DNA of 64,000 nucleotides from Pseudomonas cannabina (GTDB lineage Bacteria > Pseudomonadota > Gammaproteobacteria > Pseudomonadales > Pseudomonadaceae). A program made the translations under genes and the position numbers. This document shows positions 47,001 to 54,828 of this stretch, in pieces. A model generated the notes under the pieces. The model was not told the origin of the DNA and ran no database searches. It worked only from the letters and a program-made list of their open reading frames with translations. Every line of letters begins with the position of its first letter. Within the stretch, counting starts at the first letter, position 1. Location: assembly GCF_900100365.1 (NCBI RefSeq), contig NZ_FNKU01000001.1:434001-498000 (forward strand), given 5' to 3'.

Positions 47001-47021
47001 CGGCAGTAATGAGTCGAGCAT
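41061..47021 (-). CDS. Giant NEL-type E3 ubiquitin ligase with dermonecrotic-toxin-like N-terminus and two leucine-rich modules
   Basis: A 1986-residue protein from ATG 47021. The N-terminal part (about 25-750) resembles DUF6543 of dermonecrotic toxins (WLLQAGPAVHASLRKF), with hydrophobic stretches near 455-525 (VLNIASFVVPVLGELMLAV, ENIALMSALGAATAGGAG). Two homologous leucine-rich modules follow, about 1118-1390 and 1426-1655; each starts with an H-W-R...P-L-R...DFPR-LP-F pattern. The C-terminal NEL domain (about 1705-1960) has the catalytic Cys-x-Asp as C1791-L-D1793 in ITCLDGVLLEFNQ. NEL proteins (IpaH, SspH, SlrP) ubiquitinate host proteins after secretion. No Sec signal and no Hrp-box promoter (GGAACC...CCAC) was seen upstream, so secretion route and target are unknown. 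Confidence 0.85.
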   Translation of the reverse strand: MLDSLLPDSAPTNSHVHHIKNKTPDWLLQAGPAVHASLRKFSGHAPQWLKDARTSSPAQLDELQRLYAEHRRNEQAVGPTLDRLSTLEDFAKPLLTAAIKERFKLDIDVGNTWLFHASHATVDPSFETASRDPIAQANTALKAANQTLLAAALQNFEAWETASGAMDSDAGIKAEVFSSFEVIGNYIGGKSVPIVPTAFAALCRELDLGGRYQAHLKSVFSTPSTPEETPGAAASRLRNDFMQLESSAIRLQLQIATLQGLVSEPLQTALLQVLDGRKDVRLDNRPVNCSVLCLGDVELNGLFVIGKDRDTATGLEKIVVYIPEDPIAPLKEYASVAVFINSLRDRMFVKGYLNFFKRFIPARHRNAVLAQLFERLHPKVMKGGIFERQWLEREEDRNARMHLRETPLNGPLLDELYDRKQAVLRDDALFQGVPTADEDQKTFDERVQYFKSKALDVLNIASFVVPVLGELMLAVTAVQLIHEVYEGVECWAKDEKQQALTYLFDVVENIALMSALGAATAGGAGIPALHVPEFARDLKLVELQDGTTRLWKPDLTPFAHDIVLPASLQPDAAGLYTWQGKQWLPIEGRLYSVKPGKTGDGYRMEHPTRADSYQPALRHNGAGAWLHELDQPLDMEGLTLFRRLGYSSEAFSDTTARHLLNVSNTSEAAMRQALADQVRPPALLEDSAQRFRLDQEIDRFIGQMAANDPNASAAVQLELLSQDHRWPGNRALTLVDAEGNTLQTFPPAHETVTRDSLITIRVDQPDALRQALEKLSNLEIRTLLDEEFGAGQPSVSARLTTLRATLTARAKATRAWLFESRYRALNVADADGAQTLQNAFPGLPPAVVQELVGHATPVERAQLITERRVPLRIAEEASVYLQHIRLARAYEGLYLTSVASADTDCLALHSLEALPQWPSQVRLEVHNRFFGGPLIDSIGPQDAPIRKVLIKDGNRYEARDADDHHLHGLDDLYSSVLHALPDAERNQLGFPHTGQGQALAALVQNNPLPRQDLAPLLNMQAIKPGSRSPMRLADGRLGYPLSGRGEVDWHVTDESLLDKIRILELEDAFPEDILSRLRQTGWNNREIDQRLNTLLGEQLDLRASLTAWTDEVIAMSPMSQTHIDSRERISEAIWSHWRLNNLPEIGRTFEPLRLQYVSLTDFPRYLPDFVYARVTGLHLENISIEPRLYPGAAVAQPVDVNLPRQLTNTFELGHFLQRFPNARSLHLISETSAGLDPQSSVFLNLPQWVSNMLPQLYELGLINQGIFLDQMQMNHLRSMPNLRTLDLSGNRVVSMMPMNLEWLHLDRLVLERVGMHRWPNWLTDMIPNNIRELSVAHNNLTELPGWILDNPPSTGNQTLIDLRGNSLSRHSAIHARINESVSGSCFRFVMDTPLAVQAAVNLQLRQGAELITALDEWSNASSSSSIQSEQTIAARRQIGAVLINHWRTFSLGQIHNPLRFADIALVDFPRNLPEFFYRQVRHLQLNRMTGTAADLDQLLRPMTELSSLEMNGHVTPLDPLPPALLELRALRSLSLNDQGLLLDQQHIDFLSRLPRLERLELENNRLGAINSLSGLRNTGLTWLSLNNVEMSEWPALLDDLVPGQLTTLLLESNLIHELPENVLANPDSQSHTEISLMDNPLSEETMRRARMSERYGHAYTFDMDVSPELAQEWRENADADDSISDYLSDGSRASTPDSVTVEPWLDDANPFSGERRQLWEQLEAGEHADDLLELISSLRHSADYRHTANRAAFQERVWRVLAAVNQDPQLRMTLNAIAEEPVRLLRDNITCLDGVLLEFNQIEILVFTRQTVQDVVPERRGAALYRLTTQLYRLSELDAAAREQAGNRDEAEVRLAYRTHWASALELPVPPGGMLFEAHAALRPGELDTALLRVQTGEQGEPFLSFAAQQDYWVSYLREAHSGRFDALERVYRTDLTQLTDEFEQRNINLDSPEYEARIREFEARFKDQQATLIRELTNAEGLEQR

Positions 47022-47305
47022 AGAAGTGCCTGATTGTGAATGAAGAGGCGACGAAGCTTACGTTCGAGATTCCTCTGGCAAGCGCTAACTATGTATGTGC
47101 CCGTTTATTCGTTACACATGGCGCTCAAGTAGTACGGGCTTTGGCCGAAAATAATTGAAGGGCGCGATTAACAGGCCTGACGAGCTGATTTTCGTCTTGC
47201 CCGCCCGGCCTTTGCAGGCTGGGCTATACTCACGCCGCATGGACCGTTCGTCGGTCTGCATCTTGAACACGGCTGACGCCGTCGTTGAATTCTTGAGGGA
47301 TGACT

Positions 47306-48928
47306 GTGAAGAACTGGACCTTGCGCCAACGGATTCTGGCGAGCTTTGCCGTCATCATTGCCATCATGCTGTTGATGGTGGTTGTGTCTTATTCGCGGCT
47401 GCTGTCAATCGAGTCCAGTGAAGAGCAAGTCCGCCTCGATGCGCTGCCCGGCGTTTACTACAGCACGCTGGTGCGCAGTGCATGGGGCGAAAGCTATATC
47501 CGCACGCTGGAATTGATCGCTGAAGGCGCGGCCCGTCCGCTGACCAAGCAGGAAAAAGACCAGTACCAGGGGTTTGACGAGAACCTTCAAGCGCAGATGG
47601 ATGGCTACAAGAAATCCATTTTCGACAAGCAAGACGCGGACAGCTTTGCAGTCTTCGAAAAGCGCCGCGAAGCTTATTCCCGCATGCTCAGTGAAGTGCT
47701 CGCCAAATATGATCGCGGCGAGTACGCGGACGCACGGGCCGAGTTCTTTGGCGACGTCAATCCGGTATGGCTCACAGGCCGCAAGCAGCTCAACGACGTT
47801 ATCGTCATGAATAAAAAGCTGGCCGATGAGGCGACCAACAATATCGTCAATGCGGTACTGGCCGCCAAAATCAGCATGATCGTGTCCTTGCTGGTCGCGA
47901 TCATGGCCGCCGCCGCCTGCGGTCTGCTGCTGATGCGCTCGATCATGTCGCCGATGCAGCTCATCGTGCGCATTCTCGACACCATGCGCACCGGCGATCT
48001 GAGCACGCGCCTCAACCTCGCGCGCAAGGATGAGTTCAACACGGTTGAAACCGGCTTCAACGACATGATGACCGAACTGGTCGCGCTGGTGGCACAGGCC
48101 CAGCGTTCTTCGGTGCAGGTCACCACCTCGGTCACGGAAATCGCGGCCACCTCGCGCCAACAACAGGCCACCGCCACCGAAACCGCCGCGACCACCACCG
48201 AAATCGGTGCGACGTCACGGGAAATTGCCGCGACCTCGCGTGATCTGGTGCGCACCATGACCGAGGTTACGTCGGCGGCCGATCAGGCGTCGATTCTCGC
48301 GGGCTCTGGTCAACAAGGGCTGGCGCGCATGGAAGACACCATGCACCAGGTCATGGGCGCGGCCAATCTGGTCAACGCCAAACTGGCGATCCTCAATGAG
48401 AAGGCCGGCAACATCAATCAGGTGGTGGTGACCATCGTGAAGGTGGCCGACCAGACCAATCTGCTGTCGTTGAACGCTGCCATCGAGGCGGAAAAGGCCG
48501 GCGAGTACGGTCGCGGGTTCGCGGTGGTGGCGACCGAGGTGCGGCGCCTTGCCGACCAGACGGCGGTTGCCACGTACGACATTGAACAGATGGTGCGCGA
48601 GATCCAGTCGGCGGTTTCGGCGGGCGTCATGGGCATGGACAAGTTTTCCGAAGAAGTGCGCCGAGGCATGTTCGAAGTCACTCAGGTCGGTGAGCAACTG
48701 TCGCAGATCATTCATCAGGTTCAGGCCCTGGCACCGCGCGTGCTGATGGTCAACGAAGGCATGCAGGCGCAGGCCACCGGTGCCGAGCAAATCAATCAGG
48801 CGCTGGTGCAACTGGCCGATGCCAGCAGCCAGACCGTCGACTCACTGCGTCAAGCCAGTTTCGCCATCGACGAGTTGAGTCAGGTAGCGGTCGGCTTGCG
48901 CAGTGGCGTATCGCGCTTCAAAGTCTGA
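47306..48928 (+). CDS. wspA: WspA, membrane-bound methyl-accepting surface sensor
   Basis: The chemoreceptor-like sensor of surface contact that starts Wsp signalling. From GTG 47306 it has 540 residues; ATG 47300 two codons earlier is the alternative but sits too close to GAGGG. It has a first membrane span (ILASFAVIIAIMLLMVVVSYS), a periplasmic helical domain (about 35-185), a second span (MIVSLLVAIMAAAACGLLLM), HAMP, and an MCP signalling domain. The hairpin tip is EAEKAGEYGRGFAVVATEVRRLADQTA (given here as landmark). First gene of a seven-gene operon; divergent from the NEL gene. Confidence 0.95.
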   Translation: MKNWTLRQRILASFAVIIAIMLLMVVVSYSRLLSIESSEEQVRLDALPGVYYSTLVRSAWGESYIRTLELIAEGAARPLTKQEKDQYQGFDENLQAQMDGYKKSIFDKQDADSFAVFEKRREAYSRMLSEVLAKYDRGEYADARAEFFGDVNPVWLTGRKQLNDVIVMNKKLADEATNNIVNAVLAAKISMIVSLLVAIMAAAACGLLLMRSIMSPMQLIVRILDTMRTGDLSTRLNLARKDEFNTVETGFNDMMTELVALVAQAQRSSVQVTTSVTEIAATSRQQQATATETAATTTEIGATSREIAATSRDLVRTMTEVTSAADQASILAGSGQQGLARMEDTMHQVMGAANLVNAKLAILNEKAGNINQVVVTIVKVADQTNLLSLNAAIEAEKAGEYGRGFAVVATEVRRLADQTAVATYDIEQMVREIQSAVSAGVMGMDKFSEEVRRGMFEVTQVGEQLSQIIHQVQALAPRVLMVNEGMQAQATGAEQINQALVQLADASSQTVDSLRQASFAIDELSQVAVGLRSGVSRFKV

Positions 48929-48937
48929 GTCCGGACC

Positions 48938-49474
48938 ATGAAGGAGCCATCGCCAAGGCGCGTCGATTCGTCGGTCATCGCCAACAAGCTCTTCCTGCTG
49001 TTTTGCATCGGTGAAGATCGCTATGCCCTGGAGGCGACCGAGATTGCCGAGATCCTGCCACGGGTGAAGCTCAAGACCATCGCCCGGGCGCCGCATTGGG
49101 TGGCGGGTATTTTTGCGCACCGTGGCGAAATCGTGCCGGTGATCGATATCAGTGCCTTGAATTCCGGCCAGCCAGCGCGAGCACGAACCAGCACGCGGAT
49201 GGTGCTGGTGCATTATCGGCACGACGATCTGCATCCGGCGCCGCTGTTGGGGCTGATTCTGGAGCAGGCAACCGAAACCCTGCGTTGCCCGGCGTCCGAG
49301 TTCAAGGAATATGGTCTGGACAATAGCCTGGCCCCTTACCTCGGTCCTGTGCGCGAGGATGAGCAGGGGCTGCTGCAATGGATTCATGTTCGCGAACTGC
49401 TGAGCGAGCCGGTCCGCGAACTGCTGTTTCCAGCGACGCCGATCAGCCTTGAGCTGTTCGAGGACGCGCCATGA
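48938..49474 (+). CDS. wspB: WspB, CheW-like coupling protein
   Basis: A 178-residue CheW-fold adaptor linking WspA to the kinase WspE. The CheW core starts NKLFLLFCIGEDRYALEATEIAEILP and continues with VAGIFAHRGEIVPVIDI. It starts 9 bp after wspA and its stop overlaps the wspC ATG by four bases. Confidence 0.95.
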   Translation: MKEPSPRRVDSSVIANKLFLLFCIGEDRYALEATEIAEILPRVKLKTIARAPHWVAGIFAHRGEIVPVIDISALNSGQPARARTSTRMVLVHYRHDDLHPAPLLGLILEQATETLRCPASEFKEYGLDNSLAPYLGPVREDEQGLLQWIHVRELLSEPVRELLFPATPISLELFEDAP

Positions 49475-50742
49475 GTGATGACGCGCGTTTTTTCAGCTTT
49501 CTCAAGGACCGTATCGGGCTCGACGTGACCTCTGTCGGCGAAGCGATCATCGAGCGCGCCCTGCGTCAGCGTGCTGCCACGGTCGGTTGTGTGAACAGTG
49601 ATGCCTATTGGCAACTGCTGGTGACGTCACCTCAGGAGCAGCAGGCGCTGATCGAGGCGGTGATTGTTCCGGAAACCTCTTTTTTCCGTTATCCGGAGTC
49701 GTTCGCGACGCTGGGCAAGCTGGCCCGTGAGCGCGTGGCCAATCTTGCCGGTGTGCGCCCGCTGCGGATTCTCAGCCTGCCGTGCTCGACCGGCGAAGAA
49801 CCCTACTCGATGGTCATGGCATTGTTCGATGCTGGCGTCGATGCCCGGCAGTTCAAGGTCGATGCCATCGATATCAGCCCGGTGTCGATTGCCAAAGCCG
49901 AGCGTGGCATCTATGGCAAGAACTCGTTCAGAGGCAGCGAACTGGGGTTTCGCGAGCGCTATTTCAGCCCCGTGCCGGAAGGTTTTGAAGTGTCCGAGCG
50001 GGTACGCGCCTGCGTGAACTTTCAGTCAGGCAACCTGCTTGATCCAAATCTGGCCACTCAGGTGGCCTACGACATCGTGTTTTGCCGCAACCTGGTGATC
50101 TATTTTGATCAGCAGACCCAGCAGCGGGTGTTTCAGGTTCTCAAGCAACTGACCCGGCAAGACGGCCTGCTGTTCATCGGTCCGGCCGAGGGCAATCTGC
50201 TGGCGGGCATCGGCATGCGCTCGATTGGTATCGCACAGTCGTTCGCCTTCAGCCACGCACCGCAGGACCCGACCGTCCCGGCACCGGCTCGCGCGCCCGA
50301 GGCCGCCAAGGCTATACGTCCGACGCTCGACGTCCCGGCACGAGACCCCGCGCCGCGCGCCGCCGGACGAGCCTCCGCCGCGTTCGCGCCCAGCGTCAAA
50401 CCGGCTGTGGTCGGCAACGATGCAGCAGCGGCGCTGCTCGACAGCATCGCGAACCTTGCCAACGAGGGCAACAGCGCTGCAGCGCGGGCTGCGTGCGAGC
50501 GCTATCTGCAACAGCATGAACCCGTCGCCCAAGTGTTCTACTGGCTGGGCCTGCTCAGTGAGGTGGCGGGCAGTGTCGCTCAGGCCCAGGGTTTTTATCG
50601 CAAAGCGTTGTACCTGCAACCGCAGCACCGCGAATCGCTGGCGCAACTGGCGGCGTTGCTGGCCGCGCAGGGCGACAGTGCCGGGGCCCGGCGTTTGCAG
50701 GACCGGGCCGCGCGCGGCGCGAATAAACAAGGAAACCATTGA
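49471..50742 (+). CDS. wspC: WspC, CheR-type receptor methyltransferase with TPR tail
   Basis: Methylates glutamates of WspA with SAM. The 423-residue protein has the CheR N-domain, ETSFFRYPESF, the SAM motif LSLPCSTGEEPYSM and VFCRNLVIYFD. An Ala/Pro-rich linker (about 270-310) leads to C-terminal TPR-like helices (FYWLGLLSEVAGSVAQAQGFYRKALYLQP). It overlaps wspB upstream and its stop overlaps wspD. Confidence 0.95.
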   Translation: MSDDARFFSFLKDRIGLDVTSVGEAIIERALRQRAATVGCVNSDAYWQLLVTSPQEQQALIEAVIVPETSFFRYPESFATLGKLARERVANLAGVRPLRILSLPCSTGEEPYSMVMALFDAGVDARQFKVDAIDISPVSIAKAERGIYGKNSFRGSELGFRERYFSPVPEGFEVSERVRACVNFQSGNLLDPNLATQVAYDIVFCRNLVIYFDQQTQQRVFQVLKQLTRQDGLLFIGPAEGNLLAGIGMRSIGIAQSFAFSHAPQDPTVPAPARAPEAAKAIRPTLDVPARDPAPRAAGRASAAFAPSVKPAVVGNDAAAALLDSIANLANEGNSAAARAACERYLQQHEPVAQVFYWLGLLSEVAGSVAQAQGFYRKALYLQPQHRESLAQLAALLAAQGDSAGARRLQDRAARGANKQGNH

Positions 50743-51431
50743 TGACGGGCCCGTCCGGTTTTTCCAGCCTTACCCATGATCAAGCCCAGGACATCGACGA
50801 CTGCTGGAACCGTATCGGCATTCACGGCGACCGTTCCTGTCCCTTGCTGGCAGACCACATTCATTGCCGCAACTGTGCGGTGTATTCCGCTGCGGCCACG
50901 CGCCTGCTGGATCGCTACGCGCTGGCTCAGGAACATCACGAGCAGTTTCAGGGCTCGGTGTTGCAACGCGACATCAAGACCCGTTCGATTCTGGTGTTTC
51001 GTCTCTGTGATGAGTGGCTGGGGCTGGTTTCTCGCTGCCTGTCGGAAGTCGCACTGCACCAGACTATCCACTCGCTGCCCCATCAGCGCTCGCGTGCCAT
51101 GCTCGGTGTCGCTAACGTGCGTGGCGCGCTGGTGGCGTGCATTTCGCTGGTCGAATTGCTGGGCCTCGACAGCCATGCTGCGCCTGCCCCGTCTGCGCGG
51201 GTTGTACCGCGCATGCTGATCGTCGCGGCCGAAGGCGGGCCGGTGGTGGTGCCGGTCGATGAAGTCGATGGCATTCATGCCATCGACAAGCGTGAGTTGG
51301 AGGCCGCGTCGGCTTCCGGTACGCACGCCAATGCGCGCTTCACCCGCGGCGTTCTGCAATGGCAGGGTCGCAGCCTGCGCTGGCTGGACGAAGATCAGTT
51401 GTTGTCGGCGGTTCACCGGAGCCTTACATGA
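50742..51431 (+). CDS. wspD: WspD, second CheW-like coupling protein
   Basis: A 229-residue adaptor with an N-terminal Cys/His-containing segment (CPLLADHIHCRNCAVY) and a CheW domain (SILVFRLCDEWLGLVSRCLSEV, then LGVANVRGALVACISLVELLGL). ATG 50742 overlaps the wspC stop, and the end overlaps the wspE start. The N-terminal Cys cluster is a regular feature of WspD. Confidence 0.94.
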   Translation: MTGPSGFSSLTHDQAQDIDDCWNRIGIHGDRSCPLLADHIHCRNCAVYSAAATRLLDRYALAQEHHEQFQGSVLQRDIKTRSILVFRLCDEWLGLVSRCLSEVALHQTIHSLPHQRSRAMLGVANVRGALVACISLVELLGLDSHAAPAPSARVVPRMLIVAAEGGPVVVPVDEVDGIHAIDKRELEAASASGTHANARFTRGVLQWQGRSLRWLDEDQLLSAVHRSLT

Positions 51432-53776
51432 CACCCGATCAGATGCGTGACGCCTCGCTGTTCGAACTGTTCACGCTGGAAGCCGACGCACAGACTCAAG
51501 TGCTGAGTGCCGGCCTGCTGGCGCTCGAGCGCAACCCGACTCAGGCGGATCAACTGGAAGCCTGCATGCGTGCGGCGCACTCGCTCAAGGGCGCGGCGCG
51601 GATTGTCGGCGTCGATTTCGGCGTCAGCGTGGCGCATGTCATGGAAGATTGCCTGGTCAGCGCTCAGGAAGGGCGTCTGCTGTTGCAGCCCGAGCACATC
51701 GATGCGCTGCTGTCCGGCACAGACCTGTTGATGCGCATTGCCACGCCGGGCGGTGCCAGCGTGACTCAGGCCGATATCGATGCCTACGTTGAACGGCTCA
51801 ATGTGTTGCTGGCCTCCGGTGCCGGTGCTGCGCGCACGGTGGGTACGCCGTTGGTGGAGCCACCGATGGACCCGTTACTGGCCATCGCGATGCAGCAGCT
51901 TGGCGCGTTGCCCGTTGCGCCGACGCCCGCCGATCCCGTTCCGACGCTCGCCGCTCCGGCAACCGCCGCTGCACCCGAGCCGGAAGCACCGTTCTCGCCG
52001 CTGCGTGAACGGCGGGTCACCGAAGGCGGTGAACGCGTGCTGCGGGTCACCGCTGAGCGTTTGAACGGTCTGCTCGACATGTCCAGCAAATCACTGGTCG
52101 AGACGCAGCGACTCAAGCCGCTGCTGGCCGGCATGCAGCGGCTCAAGCGTTTGCAAAGTAGCAGCGACCGCGCGCTGGAAGTGCTGGGTGCGAGTTTCGG
52201 CGAGGCAGGTCCGCCGACCGATGTGCAGAAAGCCCTGGAAGACGCGCGCAATCTGTTGTCCCAGGCGCAGCAGGTGCTGGTGCAGCAGACTGCCGAGCTG
52301 GATGAATTCGGCTGGCAGTCGGCGCAACGCGCGCAATTGCTGTACGACACGGCGCTGGCTTGCCGCATGCGGCCTTTTGCCGACGTGCTGAACGGTCAGG
52401 CGCGGATGGTGCGCGATCTGGGACGCGAACTGGGCAAGCAGGTTCGGTTGCAGATCGAAGGCGAGAAGACCCAGGTCGATCGCGATGTGCTGGAGAAGCT
52501 CGAAGCGCCATTGACCCATCTGCTGCGCAATGCCGTCGATCACGGTATCGAATCGCCAGAGCGGCGAATCGCGGCGGGCAAGGCCCCCGAAGGGCTGATC
52601 CGCTTGCAGGCCTCGCATCAGGCCGGCTTGCTGGTGGTCGAGCTGAGCGATGACGGCGGCGGCGTGGACCTGGATCGTCTGCGGCAAAACATTGTGGAGC
52701 GCAAGCTCTCTCCGGTGGAAACGGCCGAGCAGTTGAGCGAAGAAGAGCTGCTGAGCTTTTTGTTCCTGCCGGGCTTCAGCATGCGTGACAAGGTCACGCA
52801 GATTTCCGGGCGTGGCGTCGGTCTGGACGCCGTGCAGCATATGGTTCGCCAGATGCACGGCGGCGTCGAATTGCAGCAATGGGCGGGCGAGGGCAGTCGT
52901 TTCAGGATTGAAATGCCCTTGACGCTTTCCGTAGTGCGCAGCCTGGTCATCGAGGTCGGCGGCGAAGCCTACGCTTTCCCGTTGGCCCACATAGAACGCA
53001 TGCGCGACTTGCAGCCCGATGAAATCGTGCAGCTTGAAGGGCGTCAGCATTTCTGGGACGAAGAACGCCATGTCGGCCTGGTTTCGGCCAGCCAGTTGTT
53101 GAATCGCCCGCCTGCGCAGAACGCCGGAGAAGCGCTCAAGGTGGTGGTAATACGCGAGCGTGATGCCGTTTACGGGGTTGCCGTCGAGCGCTTTATCGGT
53201 GAGCGCACGCTGGTGGTCATGCCGCTGGATGCGCGTCTGGGCAAGGTTCAGGATGTTTCTGCGGGCGCGCTGCTCGATGATGGGTCGGTGGTGCTGATCA
53301 TCGACGTCGAAGACATGCTGCGCTCGGTGGAAAAACTGCTCAACACCGGGCGTCTGGAACGCATCGACCGGCGTAACCGTCAGGTCGATCAAGTGACACG
53401 CAAACGCGTCCTGGTGGTCGATGACTCGCTGACCGTGCGCGAGCTCGAACGCAAGTTGCTGGTGGGACGTGGCTATGAAGTGGCGGTGGCCGTGGACGGT
53501 ATGGACGGCTGGAATGCCTTGCGTGCCGAAGACTTCGACCTGCTGATCACCGACATCGACATGCCGCGCATGGACGGTATCGAACTGGTGACGCTGTTAC
53601 GCCGCGATACACGTTTGCAGTCGTTGCCGGTGATGGTCGTTTCCTACAAGGATCGCGAAGAAGACCGACGTCGTGGCCTGGATGCCGGAGCCGACTATTA
53701 TCTGGCCAAGGCCAGTTTTCATGATGATGCCTTGCTCGACGCGGTCGTCGAACTCATTGGAGACGCGCAAGGATGA
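51428..53776 (+). CDS. wspE: WspE, CheA-CheY hybrid histidine kinase
   Basis: Autophosphorylates and passes phosphate to WspR and WspF. The 782-residue protein from ATG 51428 has an N-terminal HPt (AHSLKGAARI, His51), a dimerisation region, the CheA-type ATPase (LLRNAVDHGIESPERR; SGRGVGLDAVQHM), a CheW-like domain and a C-terminal receiver (phospho-Asp709 in ITDIDMPRMDG). The in-frame extension to 51359 overlaps wspD and is rejected. Confidence 0.96.
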   Translation: MTPDQMRDASLFELFTLEADAQTQVLSAGLLALERNPTQADQLEACMRAAHSLKGAARIVGVDFGVSVAHVMEDCLVSAQEGRLLLQPEHIDALLSGTDLLMRIATPGGASVTQADIDAYVERLNVLLASGAGAARTVGTPLVEPPMDPLLAIAMQQLGALPVAPTPADPVPTLAAPATAAAPEPEAPFSPLRERRVTEGGERVLRVTAERLNGLLDMSSKSLVETQRLKPLLAGMQRLKRLQSSSDRALEVLGASFGEAGPPTDVQKALEDARNLLSQAQQVLVQQTAELDEFGWQSAQRAQLLYDTALACRMRPFADVLNGQARMVRDLGRELGKQVRLQIEGEKTQVDRDVLEKLEAPLTHLLRNAVDHGIESPERRIAAGKAPEGLIRLQASHQAGLLVVELSDDGGGVDLDRLRQNIVERKLSPVETAEQLSEEELLSFLFLPGFSMRDKVTQISGRGVGLDAVQHMVRQMHGGVELQQWAGEGSRFRIEMPLTLSVVRSLVIEVGGEAYAFPLAHIERMRDLQPDEIVQLEGRQHFWDEERHVGLVSASQLLNRPPAQNAGEALKVVVIRERDAVYGVAVERFIGERTLVVMPLDARLGKVQDVSAGALLDDGSVVLIIDVEDMLRSVEKLLNTGRLERIDRRNRQVDQVTRKRVLVVDDSLTVRELERKLLVGRGYEVAVAVDGMDGWNALRAEDFDLLITDIDMPRMDGIELVTLLRRDTRLQSLPVMVVSYKDREEDRRRGLDAGADYYLAKASFHDDALLDAVVELIGDAQG

Positions 53777-54783
53777 AGATTGCCATCGTCAACGATATGC
53801 CCATGGCGATCGAGGCCTTGCGTCGGGCGCTGGCCTTCGAGCCTGCACACAAGATCATCTGGGTGGCCGCCAACGGTGCCGAAGCGGTGCAGCGCTGCAT
53901 GGAACAGACGCCGGACCTGATCCTCATGGACCTGATCATGCCGGTGATGGACGGCGTGGAAGCCACGCGCCGGATCATGGCCGAAACGCCCTGCGCTATC
54001 GTCATCGTCACGGTTGACCGCGAACAGAACATGCGCCGCGTTTTCGAGGCCATGGGCCACGGCGCCCTGGACGTGGTGGACACGCCAGCCATTGGCGGTC
54101 CCAACCCGAAAGAGGCCGCCATGCCGCTGCTGCGCAAGGTGCTCAATATCGAATGGCTGATGGGCCAGCGCGGCAATCGCGAGCAGGTTGTGGCGGCGCC
54201 CATGCGCCAGACCGCCAGACGCGACAGTCTGGTGGCCATCGGTTCTTCTGCGGGCGGTCCGGCGGCGCTGGAGATCCTGCTCAAAGGCTTGCCGGCGAGT
54301 TTTTCGCCAGCCATCGTGCTGGTCCAGCATGTCGATCAGGTGTTCGCCGCGGGTATGGCCGATTGGCTGTGCTCGGTTTCCGGCGTGCCGGTCCGGCTGG
54401 CCCGCGAGGGCGAAACGCCGCAGCCTGGGGTCGTGCTGCTGGCGGGCACCAATCACCATATTCGCTTGTTGAAAGACGGTACGCTGGCCTACACGGCGGA
54501 ACCGGTGAACGAAATATACAGGCCCTCGATTGACGTGTTTTTCGAGAGCGTGACCCGTTATTGGAGCGGCGACGCCGTGGGTGTGTTATTGACCGGCATG
54601 GGCCGCGACGGTGCGCAGGGGCTCAAGGCCATGCGCGAGCGGGGGTTTCTGACCATCGCTCAGGATCAGGCCAGCTCTGCGGTGTACGGCATGCCCAAGG
54701 CCGCCGCCGCCATCGATGCCGCGGTTGAAATTCGCACGCTGTCCGCCATTGCACCTCGCTTGATCGAGGTATTTATTCAATGA
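53773..54783 (+). CDS. wspF: WspF, CheB-type methylesterase
   Basis: Removes WspA methyl groups and so resets the pathway; loss of WspF locks WspR on and yields wrinkly colonies. It has 336 residues with a receiver (Asp53 in LMDLIMPVMDG) and the esterase domain: GSSAGGP (nucleophile Ser159), VQHVDQ (His186) and LLTGMGRDGAQG (Asp). The triad is complete and no frameshift is seen, so the off-switch is intact. It starts within the wspE end. Confidence 0.96.
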   Translation: MKIAIVNDMPMAIEALRRALAFEPAHKIIWVAANGAEAVQRCMEQTPDLILMDLIMPVMDGVEATRRIMAETPCAIVIVTVDREQNMRRVFEAMGHGALDVVDTPAIGGPNPKEAAMPLLRKVLNIEWLMGQRGNREQVVAAPMRQTARRDSLVAIGSSAGGPAALEILLKGLPASFSPAIVLVQHVDQVFAAGMADWLCSVSGVPVRLAREGETPQPGVVLLAGTNHHIRLLKDGTLAYTAEPVNEIYRPSIDVFFESVTRYWSGDAVGVLLTGMGRDGAQGLKAMRERGFLTIAQDQASSAVYGMPKAAAAIDAAVEIRTLSAIAPRLIEVFIQ

Positions 54784-54828
54784 CTGCCGGGATGATCCAG
54801 CGGGCAGTCGGAGACCAGGAGAAATTTC

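Noticed and set aside
47022..47160. Hrp box upstream of the NEL gene
   Set aside because: A GGAATC is present on the minus strand, but no CCAC follows at the correct spacing.
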